Below are positions 36,501 to 42,816 of a DNA stretch of 64,000 bases, in pieces (the first letter of the stretch is position 1; every line of letters begins with the position of its first letter). The stretch is from the NCBI GenBank assembly GCA_016720065.1, contig JADJXY010000002.1, positions 1,749,001 to 1,813,000 of the forward strand, given 5' to 3'. Both the position numbers and the translations under genes were made by a program. The notes below the pieces were generated by a model, which saw only the letters and a list, made by a program, of their open reading frames with translations, did not search any database and was not told the DNA's origin. The stretch is from Betaproteobacteria bacterium. GTDB lineage: Bacteria; Pseudomonadota; Gammaproteobacteria; Burkholderiales; Rhodocyclaceae.

Positions 36501-36571
36501 CGCCGCGCCAGTTCATCGGCCACCTCGGCCGGCAGCGCGGCGCGTTCGAAACCGGGAGCGTCGCCGATCAT
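33524..36571 (-). CDS. PAS-GGDEF-EAL protein (c-di-GMP synthesis/breakdown)
   Basis: The 1015-residue soluble protein has an N-terminal region coupled to FIST, a coiled coil (about residues 60-100) and several PAS domains (about 100-620, four blocks). Both output domains look intact: 'RQGGDEFIVLL' with GGDEF at 660-664, and 'SEALLRWIQPDG' with Glu788. EAL metal-site motifs 'DDFGTGYSSLAYL' and 'AEGVET' are also present. An inhibitory I-site RxxD before GGDEF is not certain. It overlaps the upstream FIST gene by four bases, so the FIST protein is the likely sensor partner. Confidence 0.95.
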   Translation of the reverse strand: MIGDAPGFERAALPAEVADELARRDKIIHVLMDRVELGMDAQGSDYSFFQASVLLGEQVRERTQLLDRAMAALQKSNAALAEEKRAVEAARVRLFEAIGASADGFVLFDADDRLLMANPEFLALWEKTGPGAALVPGMSFAQVLAALGHPQGECAWLATWAEVHALAKSGTPVRREIQVSEGFWLHISEHPTAEGGVVGTYADISDIKESETRRREEELAAQALLLQTTLDNLAQGVVVFDARDCLVAWNDRCADMLRLDESALARGAARAALPATLAAPRESDPADGPREIRLDDGRILALRQAPLPDGGTVLTLSDVTERRRQESRIRELLDELRLTFENAHVGIVHLRDRVIVSANARMAELFGWESPAQLIGKTTELLYPSREEWETDGALAYGELAGAGYSDHEYCFVRRDRQAIWCHRTGRPLDKTSPQAGSIWVFADITQRRAQEAQLRLARTVFEHSSDALMITDSDGRIIDVNRAFTTITGYEVDDVLGKNPSLFKSGAHPPEFYSNMWKILLEAGRWDGEIIDRRKSGEIYPKWLSITAVYDESGAPTQFIGSFQDISERKAAEEKIQFLAHHDVLTALPNRLLLRDRFGQALEAARRSGRSLAFMFLDLDEFKRINDSLGHRVGDYLLIAVVRRLKACLRECDTISRQGGDEFIVLLNDMDTPVAAAATAGKIIDAMSHPFQIGGQLINTSVSIGIAMAPSDGSDFDALLQKADMAMYHSKERGRGSFSFFRQEMNDDAVRRHTLVNSLHRALSSGEFRLHYQPQIGIADNAMLGSEALLRWIQPDGATISPVDFIPVAEETGLILPIGEWALREACRQARLWFDSGLPARIAVNVSGQQIYRADVPALLAAATREAGISPSLIEIELTESTLMQDSQAVREVIREIKSLGSSIAIDDFGTGYSSLAYLSRFNVDKLKIDRSFIVGASANEEDTAIVRMITQMAHVLELKAVAEGVETPAQVALLRSCGCDVAQGFLFSRPVEPLQFERFVRTPHSQSPYDWYL

Positions 36572-37719
36572 GGGCGGGCCTCCTGTGTGGGCTGCCCGAA
36601 GGCGACCCCGGTGAAGGTCTGGTTCACGTGAATTCCCTTGTGCAATTCGCCGAAGGTGGAGAACCCGACGACGCGATGCCGACGCAAGGCGGCCGAGATC
36701 ACTTCGGTGAGGCCCTTCTGCCGAAATTCGAGATTACGCAGGATGCAGTCGCAGGCCAGGACGGCCTCGGGCTCGCCGATCTCCTCCTCCACCCGGGCGA
36801 GGGCGCTTTCCAGGTTGGCCAGGGCGTCGAGCCCCTGGGCGCGGGAAAGGACGATGCCTTCGTCGATGGCGCAGTAGAACGACAGGCTGTGGTCGGGATT
36901 GACCTTCTGGATCGAGCGCACGTACTCGCTGCCGCCGATACGCACCACCACCGGGTAGGCCGCGAAGGCCATGGGGTCCAGGTTGGCGACCGGAACGCCG
37001 ACGATGCGGGCGTACTCGAGGGCGGCGGGAAACCCGTTGATCTCCGTCACCACCCGCTCCGCCGGGCGGGCGCCGGTGACCACCATGCGTTCGTCGGTAC
37101 GCTGGAAGTGCTGCGTCTTGACCACCCGGAAGGGCAGGTCGGTGCTGATGAGGGCGAGTACCGCCGCGTCGCTTTGGGCGCTGCCGTCGTGAAAGACCTG
37201 GGTCTGGCGAAAGTGCAGGGAATCCCCGGCTGAGCCGCCGACGACCGGAATGTCGCCCAGGACGAGCTGGACCGCACGGCCCACCGGCTCCTCGCGCAGG
37301 GAAAGGCCGTCCACCAGCAGGAAGGCCAGGGAATTTGGAAAACCGAGGGCTTCGCGCTGCAGGGTGCTGCGGTGCAGGGTATCTTCCACCCGCCGCTGGC
37401 AGTCGGCCAGATCGAAAGCAGAGAGCCCGGGAATCAGGACCGTGGCGGCGGTGAAATCGGCGGCGGCAAAGCCTATGGCGACGACACTGTCGTTGGTGTA
37501 ACCATCGGGGCCGATCTCGCCCGCCGTGGTACAGCCCGCCAAGGCCACCGGCGGAGGAAAGGCCTGGCGCAGGGCGGCCGCGAGTTGCGCCGGATCCTGG
37601 GCGTCGGCGGCGAAGCACAGGACCAGCGCTGGTCTGAAACCCGCCATCTGGCCGGCAATTTCGGCCACTGCGGAGGCAGCGCTGGAAGCCCGGGAAAAAG
37701 CAACCCGGATCGAAGTCAT
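36568..37719 (-). CDS. FIST-domain sensor protein
   Basis: The 383-residue soluble protein has FIST_N (about residues 25-225, with 'GCTTAGEIGPDGYTNDSVV') followed by FIST_C (about 230-370, ending 'FSTFGELHKGIHVNQT'). FIST domains are proposed to bind small ligands such as amino acids and are usually encoded beside kinases or c-di-GMP enzymes. Here the stop overlaps the start of the PAS-GGDEF-EAL gene (ATGA), which strongly suggests a joint sensing pathway. A hairpin (37743-37762) lies in its leader. Confidence 0.93.
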   Translation of the reverse strand: MTSIRVAFSRASSAASAVAEIAGQMAGFRPALVLCFAADAQDPAQLAAALRQAFPPPVALAGCTTAGEIGPDGYTNDSVVAIGFAAADFTAATVLIPGLSAFDLADCQRRVEDTLHRSTLQREALGFPNSLAFLLVDGLSLREEPVGRAVQLVLGDIPVVGGSAGDSLHFRQTQVFHDGSAQSDAAVLALISTDLPFRVVKTQHFQRTDERMVVTGARPAERVVTEINGFPAALEYARIVGVPVANLDPMAFAAYPVVVRIGGSEYVRSIQKVNPDHSLSFYCAIDEGIVLSRAQGLDALANLESALARVEEEIGEPEAVLACDCILRNLEFRQKGLTEVISAALRRHRVVGFSTFGELHKGIHVNQTFTGVAFGQPTQEARP

Positions 37720-38053
37720 GGTGATGTCTCTCTCTTTTATCGGGATCGCTCTGACGCGATCCGCAGGTATTTCATCTGATTCTAATTCACTGTCGGGAAA
37801 AATCTATTACTTTAGTAATGGGTCTGTGCATCCATCGGGGAGGGGGCGTCCCGATTTCTGCGGGCTGAGTTCCTGTTGCCAGCACCCCTCCCCAAGGGCG
37901 GGAAAGGAAAGGGATGCATCATCTCGGTGCGTGCGACGCCCCCCGAGCACCGGGAAGCGGCATAATTTCACGCTTTGGGGGCTTTCCCCCTGGTGGCATG
38001 GAAGGTGCTGTAGTTCTCTGGCAGACCTCTTTTTTTGATCGAGCGGGTGGACC
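37720..38053. other. Divergent regulatory gap between FIST and ATP-grasp genes
   Basis: No gene is supported in these 334 bases. Features visible are a 7-base-pair hairpin at 37743-37762 (GGATCGC/GCGATCC) in the FIST leader, an A/T-rich inverted repeat ATTACT-TT-AGTAAT at 37806-37819, and a sigma-54-like site at 37994-38009. I found no riboswitch fold that I recognise. Confidence 0.6.
37994..38009 (+). promoter_or_regulatory. Candidate sigma-54 promoter of the ATP-grasp/alpha-E pair
   Basis: TGGCATGGAAGGTGCT matches the -24/-12 pattern with GG and GC separated by exactly ten bases. Transcription would begin about 12 bases downstream, giving a leader of about 33 bases to the ATG at 38054. The -12 TT is only half present (GT). 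Confidence 0.45.
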
Positions 38054-39463
38054 ATGAATTTCTATAACGAGATGACCGACGTCGGCGGCACCATCAGGGA
38101 CCATTACGTCCATTACGCCCGCTGGCTTGAGGAGACGCCGGCGGAACGCATCACGCGCAAGCGGGCGGAAGCCGATCTGGCCTTTCACCGGGTGGGGATC
38201 ACCTTTGCGGTCTATGGCGAGGAAGCCGGCAAGGAGCGTCTCATCCCCTTCGACATCATCCCGCGCATCATCCCCGCCGCCGAGTGGCGCGCCCTGGAGT
38301 CCGGCCTGCGCCAGCGGGTGAAGGCCTTGAACAGCTTCCTGCACGACATCTACCACGAGCGGGAAATCCTCAAGGCCGGCAAGATCCCCGCCGCCCAGGT
38401 CCTCGACAACGCCCAGTTCCGCCCCGAGATGCAGGGCGTCGACGTACCCGGCGGTATCTACGCCCACATCGCCGGGGTGGACGTGGTGCGCGCCGGAGCG
38501 GGCGAGTTCTACGTGCTGGAGGACAACCTCAGGGTGCCCTCCGGCGTCTCCTACATGCTGGAAGACCGCAAGATGATGATGCGGCTCTTCCCCGAACTCT
38601 TCGCCCGCCACAAGGTGGCGCCGGTGCAGCATTACCCCGACATGCTGCTGGAGAAACTTCGGGCCGTGGCCCCCAAGGGGGTGAGCAATCCCACCGTGGT
38701 CGTCCTGACGCCGGGAGCCTTCAACAGCGCCTATTTCGAGCACACTTTCCTGGCGCAGCAGATGGGGGTGGAACTGGTGGAGGGGCGCGATCTCTTCGTG
38801 GCCAAGGACCAGGTCTTCATGCGCACCACTCAGGGGGCCCACAAGGTCGACGTCATCTACCGCCGCATCGACGACGATTTTCTCGACCCCCTCGCCTTTC
38901 GGCCCGATTCCGCCCTGGGGGTGCCGGGCATCCTCAAGGCCTATCAGGCGGGCAATGTCACCCTGGCCAACGCCATCGGCACCGGGGTCGCCGACGACAA
39001 GTCCATCTACCCCTACGTGCCGGACATGATCCGCTTCTACCTCGGTGAGGAGCCCCTGCTCAACAACGTGCCCACCTATATGTGCCGCAAGCGGGACGAC
39101 CTGGATTACGTCCTGGCCCATCTGCCTGAACTGGTGGTCAAGGAGGTCCATGGTGCCGGCGGCTACGGCATGCTGGTGGGGCCGGCGTCCCCTCGGGAGC
39201 AGATCGAAAAGTTCCGCCAGCGCCTGCTGGCCAGGCCCGAGGGCTACATCGCCCAGCCGACCCTGGCGCTCTCCAACTGCCCCACCTTCGTCGAGGAAGG
39301 CATTGCGCCGCGCCACCTGGATCTGCGGCCCTTCGTGCTCTCCGGCCAGGACGTCGACATGGTGCCGGGCGGGCTCACCCGGGTTGCCCTCACCGCGGGA
39401 TCCCTGGTCGTGAACTCGTCCCAGGGCGGGGGCACCAAGGACACCTGGATTCTCGAGGACTGA
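38054..39463 (+). CDS. Circularly permuted ATP-grasp protein
   Basis: The 469-residue protein belongs to the circularly permuted ATP-grasp type 2 family. Family landmarks include 'LHDIYHEREILKAGKIPA', 'EFYVLEDNLRVPSGVSYM', 'VDVIYRRIDDDFLDP' and the late Gly-rich loop 'KEVHGAGGYGML'. These proteins pair with alpha-E proteins and often a transglutaminase in a conserved cluster thought to make a peptide or amide-linked product; the product is unknown. Here only the alpha-E partner follows, 14 bases downstream, and no transglutaminase is present. Confidence 0.93.
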   Translation: MNFYNEMTDVGGTIRDHYVHYARWLEETPAERITRKRAEADLAFHRVGITFAVYGEEAGKERLIPFDIIPRIIPAAEWRALESGLRQRVKALNSFLHDIYHEREILKAGKIPAAQVLDNAQFRPEMQGVDVPGGIYAHIAGVDVVRAGAGEFYVLEDNLRVPSGVSYMLEDRKMMMRLFPELFARHKVAPVQHYPDMLLEKLRAVAPKGVSNPTVVVLTPGAFNSAYFEHTFLAQQMGVELVEGRDLFVAKDQVFMRTTQGAHKVDVIYRRIDDDFLDPLAFRPDSALGVPGILKAYQAGNVTLANAIGTGVADDKSIYPYVPDMIRFYLGEEPLLNNVPTYMCRKRDDLDYVLAHLPELVVKEVHGAGGYGMLVGPASPREQIEKFRQRLLARPEGYIAQPTLALSNCPTFVEEGIAPRHLDLRPFVLSGQDVDMVPGGLTRVALTAGSLVVNSSQGGGTKDTWILED

Positions 39464-39477
39464 GAAAGGAATACGCC

Positions 39478-40425
39478 ATGCTGAGCCGTACCGCCGACCA
39501 CCTGTTCTGGATGGCCCGCTACATCGAGCGGGCCGAGAATCTCGCCCGCCTCCTCGACGTCACCTGGCAGATGTCCCTGGTGCCTCAGTCCGTCGAGGCC
39601 GCCAACCAGAGCTGGAACGCCATCATCGCCCTCAACAGCCTGGAGGAGGCCTTCGCGGCCCAGTACCCGGCGGTGACGGGAGACAATGTCCTGCGCTTCA
39701 TGGTGAGCGATGCCGCCAATTCGGCCTCCATCCACAGTTGCCTGCGCCTGGCCCGGGAAAACGCCCACGCGGTGCGCGGGACCATCACCTCGGAAATGTG
39801 GGAGACCATGAACGCCACTTGGCTGGAGGCCCGGGAGCAGAGTTTCGAAAGAATCAGCGCAGCCGGCATCGGCGAGTTCTTCGAATGGGTGAAGATGCGC
39901 TCTTCCCTCTCCCGCGGCGTCACCATCGGCACCCTGCTGCAGGACGAAGCCTTTCACTTCATCCGCCTGGGCACCCTGCTGGAGCGGGCCGACAACACTG
40001 CCCGCATCCTGGACGTGAAATACCACGTCCTGCGGCCCCTGGGCCACGAGGAAGCCACGGATTTCTACCAGTGGGGCGCCCTGCTGCGCTCGGTCTCCGC
40101 GTTCGAGAACTACCGCAAGGTCTACCGCGACGTCATCACCCCCGAGCGGGTGGCGGAACTGCTCATCCTGCGCAGCGACCTGCCCCGCTCCCTGCACTTC
40201 TGCCTCAACGGCGTGGTCAAGAACCTGGAACTGGTGGCCAACACTCACTGCGGCGAGACCCTGCGCCAGGCGGGCATCCTGCACGCCAGGCTGCACTACG
40301 CCCGGGTGGGGGACATCCTGGACCAGGGTCTGCACGAGTGGCTGACCGATTTCATGGACTGCATCTACGAAATCGGCAATGGCATCAGCCGCGACTTTCT
40401 GGTGGCCGACAGCGGCGGGGTCTGA
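39478..40425 (+). CDS. Alpha-E domain protein
   Basis: The 315-residue, largely helical protein begins 'MLSRTADHLFWMARYIERAE', the classical start of the alpha-E family, and holds 'LGTLLERADNTARILDVKYH'. It is the constant partner of circularly permuted ATP-grasp proteins, here 14 bases upstream. A joint role in an ATP-dependent ligation is inferred from this pairing; no reaction is established. The next gene (DUF2325) is convergent. Confidence 0.93.
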   Translation: MLSRTADHLFWMARYIERAENLARLLDVTWQMSLVPQSVEAANQSWNAIIALNSLEEAFAAQYPAVTGDNVLRFMVSDAANSASIHSCLRLARENAHAVRGTITSEMWETMNATWLEAREQSFERISAAGIGEFFEWVKMRSSLSRGVTIGTLLQDEAFHFIRLGTLLERADNTARILDVKYHVLRPLGHEEATDFYQWGALLRSVSAFENYRKVYRDVITPERVAELLILRSDLPRSLHFCLNGVVKNLELVANTHCGETLRQAGILHARLHYARVGDILDQGLHEWLTDFMDCIYEIGNGISRDFLVADSGGV

Positions 40426-40441
40426 TCCAGGAGGGTCCCGC

Positions 40442-40819
40442 TCAATCCGCGTCGGCTGCTACAGGGGCGGTGGCCTCGGCCACCGAGCGGGCGAAGGACG
40501 TGATCCCCGCCGTCTTGACGTAGATGCAGCGCTTGCCGCTGCGTTTGCACTGTTCCTTCACCCGCCAGCAGGCGTTATGGCTGATGCAGCCGGCCTGGCA
40601 GATGACCAGATCGGCGGCGGCCAGCACCCCGTCGATGCGGTGCACGCTCTCCTCCAGGCCGCCGTCGTGGTGCAGGAAGCGGCCGCCGCGGGATTCCACC
40701 AGTTGCCGGTAGGCGTCCACCGAGCCGGAGCGGCCGCCCACGCAGAGGATGCAACGCCCCGCCAGGGCCTCGGGTTGTGGCCAGGGCTTCCGCACTCGGC
40801 CCGCATAATTTCCGCTCAT
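40442..40819 (-). CDS. DUF2325 protein, probably 5'-truncated by an IS3 remnant
   Basis: The 125-residue frame is a complete DUF2325 domain: 'CILCVGGRSGSVDAYRQLVE' at the start, then 'LHHDGGLEESVHRID', 'VICQAGCISHNACWRVKEQC' and 'GKRCIYVKTAGITSFAR'. DUF2325 resembles a nucleotide- or metal-linked Rossmann-like domain of unknown role. Proteobacterial members are often about 400 residues, with this domain at the C-terminus. The first residues here, 'MSGNYAGRVRKPWPQPEAL', read like an internal linker. Just upstream the frame is antisense to an IS3 transposase tail, so I infer loss of the N-terminal part. A short functional form cannot be excluded. Confidence 0.65.
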   Translation of the reverse strand: MSGNYAGRVRKPWPQPEALAGRCILCVGGRSGSVDAYRQLVESRGGRFLHHDGGLEESVHRIDGVLAAADLVICQAGCISHNACWRVKEQCKRSGKRCIYVKTAGITSFARSVAEATAPVAADAD

Positions 40820-40825
40820 GCCGAC

Positions 40826-40963
40826 ATGAAGGCTGCCAGCTTCGAGTACATCGAGGTCTTCTACAACCGCAAGCGGCAGCATTCGACACTCGGTTGTAAG
40901 TCGCCGACTCAGTTCCTCGAACGCTGGATCAGCGAGCAGCATCAAGAAAAACAGGCAGCATGA
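40826..40963 (+). mobile_element. IS3-family transposase (OrfB) 3' remnant
   Basis: The last 45 or so codons of an IS3-type OrfB remain: 'FEYIEVFYNRKRQHSTLG' is the diagnostic C-terminal block, followed by 'SPTQFLERWISEQHQEKQAA' and a stop at 40961-40963. The DDE catalytic core is missing, so it is dead. The junction with DUF2325 sequence is near 40820-40830. I could not identify a matching left end or terminal repeat. Confidence 0.75.
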
Positions 40964-41028
40964 AACCCACCCTTTGGCAGACGAAAAACCGAGGGAACCT
41001 CACATTGCGGGGTGGTCCCCCGCTCGCC

Positions 41029-41409
41029 TCACGCCGCTTCGGCCACGCTGAACCCCACCCCGCAGCCCGAGGTGACGATTTCCTTCACCGCGCAGTGGGC
41101 GATGGATTCCAGCACCCGGGCGCGCTGCTCCGGGGAGAAATGCTCGGGGAAATGCACTTCGGTCTTGAAGCGGCCCAGGCTCACGGCGCCGCCTTGTCCG
41201 GCGACGGGGCGGCATTCGATGTGGATGCCCTCCGGCGACTGGCCGATTTCCTTGCAGGCCTTCTTGGCATAGACCGCGGCGCAGCCCGCCAGGGTGGCGT
41301 AGAAAGCCTCCAGGGGGTTCATGAGAGAGCCATCGACGGCGTAGCGGACCTGATGCCTCTGGCCGGAGACGGTGATGACGGGGGATTCGGAAACATCGAC
41401 GGAGTACAT
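41029..41409 (-). CDS. OsmC/Ohr-family thiol protein
   Basis: The 126-residue protein has the OsmC fold with Cys43 in 'ATLAGCAAVYAKKACKEIG' and a second conserved Cys in 'ESIAHCAVKEIV'. These act in peroxide or persulfide chemistry in characterised OsmC/Ohr members. It lies in the same orientation as the YeeE/YedE pair and the ArsR repressor, so it may be the last gene of that sulfur module, 54 bases after the stop of the second YeeE/YedE gene. The substrate is not certain. Confidence 0.9.
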   Translation of the reverse strand: MYSVDVSESPVITVSGQRHQVRYAVDGSLMNPLEAFYATLAGCAAVYAKKACKEIGQSPEGIHIECRPVAGQGGAVSLGRFKTEVHFPEHFSPEQRARVLESIAHCAVKEIVTSGCGVGFSVAEAA

Positions 41410-41463
41410 GGTGTCCTTTCGTATTGATATTTGGTGAATTACTGATATGCCGGTGAAAAAAAA

Positions 41464-41877
41464 TCAGTCTTTTCGGGCGGGAGCCTCGAAAAGCAGGATC
41501 CCGGCCACCAGGGCGCCCAGAAAAACCATTCCCTGGACCGAGCCCGTACCGGCCAGCACCAGGGCCGGTCCCGGGCAGATACCGGCCAGACCCCAGCCGA
41601 TGCCGAACAGGGCGCTCCCCGCCAGCAGCCGCTGATCTATCCCGCCCACGGCCGGGAGGCACATGGACTCGCCCAGGAGCGCCACCTTGCGCTGCCGGGC
41701 GAAGCGGTAGGCAAGGGACGCCGGCAGCAGGGCGCCGGCCATGACCAGGGCCAGGGAAGGATCCCAGGCGCCGGCCAGGTCGAGGAAACCGAGCACCCGA
41801 GCGGGGTCGCTCATGCCGGAGACGATGAGACCGATCCCGAAGAGGAGTCCCACCGCAAAGGCGCCGAGGGCGTTCAT
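41464..41877 (-). CDS. YeeE/YedE-type sulfur transporter half (DUF6691)
   Basis: The 137-residue membrane protein has about four helices. It begins 'MNALGAFAVGLLFGIGLIVSG' type sequence and contains 'DPARVLGFLDLAG' and 'WGLAGICPGPALV', the CPGP motif carrying the conserved Cys of the second half of YeeE/YedE carriers. Full-length YeeE imports thiosulfate; two-gene forms occur beside sulfide regulators. The start overlaps the end of its partner gene by four bases. Confidence 0.9.
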   Translation of the reverse strand: MNALGAFAVGLLFGIGLIVSGMSDPARVLGFLDLAGAWDPSLALVMAGALLPASLAYRFARQRKVALLGESMCLPAVGGIDQRLLAGSALFGIGWGLAGICPGPALVLAGTGSVQGMVFLGALVAGILLFEAPARKD

Positions 41878-42317
41878 GCCTGCCCCCCCAGGGCATGGCG
41901 CAGGACCAGGACGGTGAGGAATCCGGTCCCCATGAAGGTCGCCGTCGCCGCCAGGGAGCGCGGCGACAGGCGCGCCACGCCGCAGATGCCGTGACCGCTG
42001 GTGCACCCGGACCCCAGGCGGGCACCGAAGCCCACCAGGACGCCGGCCACCGCCAGGAGGGCCAGGGGCGTCTCGACCACGGCAGCGGAGGGAGTCGCCA
42101 GAGCCCCGACCAGGACGGGAGAGAGGAGCAGGCCGGCGACGAAGGCCGCCCGCCACAACCAGTCCCGTCTTCCGGCCGGCAGCAAGACGCCGCCCAGGAT
42201 GCCACTGACGCCGGCGATGCGGCCCGAGAGCAGCAGCAGGAGCGCGACCGCCAGGCCGATGAGCAGGCCGCCGGCAAAGGCCTGGCCGCCGAGGGATGCA
42301 AGGAGATCAAGACGCAT
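41874..42317 (-). CDS. YeeE/YedE-type sulfur transporter half
   Basis: The 147-residue membrane protein has about four helices and the motif 'GSGCTSGHGICG', the Cys-containing substrate-path signature of YeeE/YedE. Together with the downstream half it likely forms one carrier for thiosulfate or a related reduced sulfur species. The start overlaps the ArsR-family gene by 11 bases, which ties its translation to the repressor. Confidence 0.92.
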   Translation of the reverse strand: MRLDLLASLGGQAFAGGLLIGLAVALLLLLSGRIAGVSGILGGVLLPAGRRDWLWRAAFVAGLLLSPVLVGALATPSAAVVETPLALLAVAGVLVGFGARLGSGCTSGHGICGVARLSPRSLAATATFMGTGFLTVLVLRHALGGQA

Positions 42318-42645
42318 GGTCGGCGCAGCCCGTCTGGGGGCAGAAGAGACTGTAAAGGGTATCGAGGAGCGCCTGCACCCGGGGGTCGGCGATGGCGTAG
42401 AACATGCGCTTCCCCTCCCGGCGGGTGCTGACCAGACCCTGGGCGCGCAGGACAGAAAGCTGCTGCGAGAGGCTGGGCTGGTGCAGGTCCAGGAGGTTTT
42501 CCAGTTCGCTCACCGAGCGCTCGCCCTGGGTGAGCTGGCACAGGAGGAGCAGCCGGTTCTCGTTGGCCAGCACCCCCAGGAGGGCAGTGGCCTCCCCGGC
42601 GGCACGGCGCATGGCATCTACGGCGAAGGCAGTGGTTTCGGGCAT
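42307..42645 (-). CDS. ArsR-family repressor with sulfide-sensor (BigR/SqrR-like) cysteines
   Basis: The 112-residue winged-helix repressor has the recognition region 'HQPSLSQQLSVLRAQGLV'. Cys36 ('LLLLCQLTQ') and Cys102 ('YSLFCPQTGC'), with an extra Cys107, fit the two-cysteine pattern by which BigR and SqrR sense persulfide. It is the first gene of the operon with the two YeeE/YedE halves, matching known BigR-type operons. It probably represses its own operon through the inverted repeat at 42656-42692 until reactive sulfur forms a cysteine bridge. Confidence 0.88.
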   Translation of the reverse strand: MPETTAFAVDAMRRAAGEATALLGVLANENRLLLLCQLTQGERSVSELENLLDLHQPSLSQQLSVLRAQGLVSTRREGKRMFYAIADPRVQALLDTLYSLFCPQTGCADHAS

Positions 42646-42655
42646 GTCTGTATAT

Positions 42656-42692
42656 TATCGATTGCTGATGTACAACATTCTACGAATCGATA
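42656..42692. promoter_or_regulatory. Candidate operator for the ArsR-family repressor
   Basis: TATCGATT (42656-42663) and AATCGATA (42685-42692) form a perfect 8-base inverted repeat in a strikingly A/T-rich patch 11 bases before the repressor start. The local drop in GC content marks the promoter region. The 21-base spacing is long for a single dimer site, so two sites are possible. Confidence 0.45.
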
Positions 42693-42816
42693 TTATGTTT
42701 GTCAATAAATTGTTATCAGGCCGCTCGCTGACCCGGGGCGTCACGCCACGCCCAGGCTTCCTCCGCCCGCCAGCTAAAATGGCACGCTCAACTTTCAACT
42801 TTCACCTTTCACCCCC

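Noticed and set aside
37720..38053. A riboswitch in the FIST/ATP-grasp gap
   Set aside because: I found only short hairpins and an A/T-rich inverted repeat; no known riboswitch core such as a GEMM-type c-di-GMP motif could be traced.
40379..40963. A 194-codon plus-strand gene ending in the transposase tail
   Set aside because: Its first two thirds are antisense to the alpha-E end and DUF2325; only the last 45 codons are meaningful, as an IS3 remnant.
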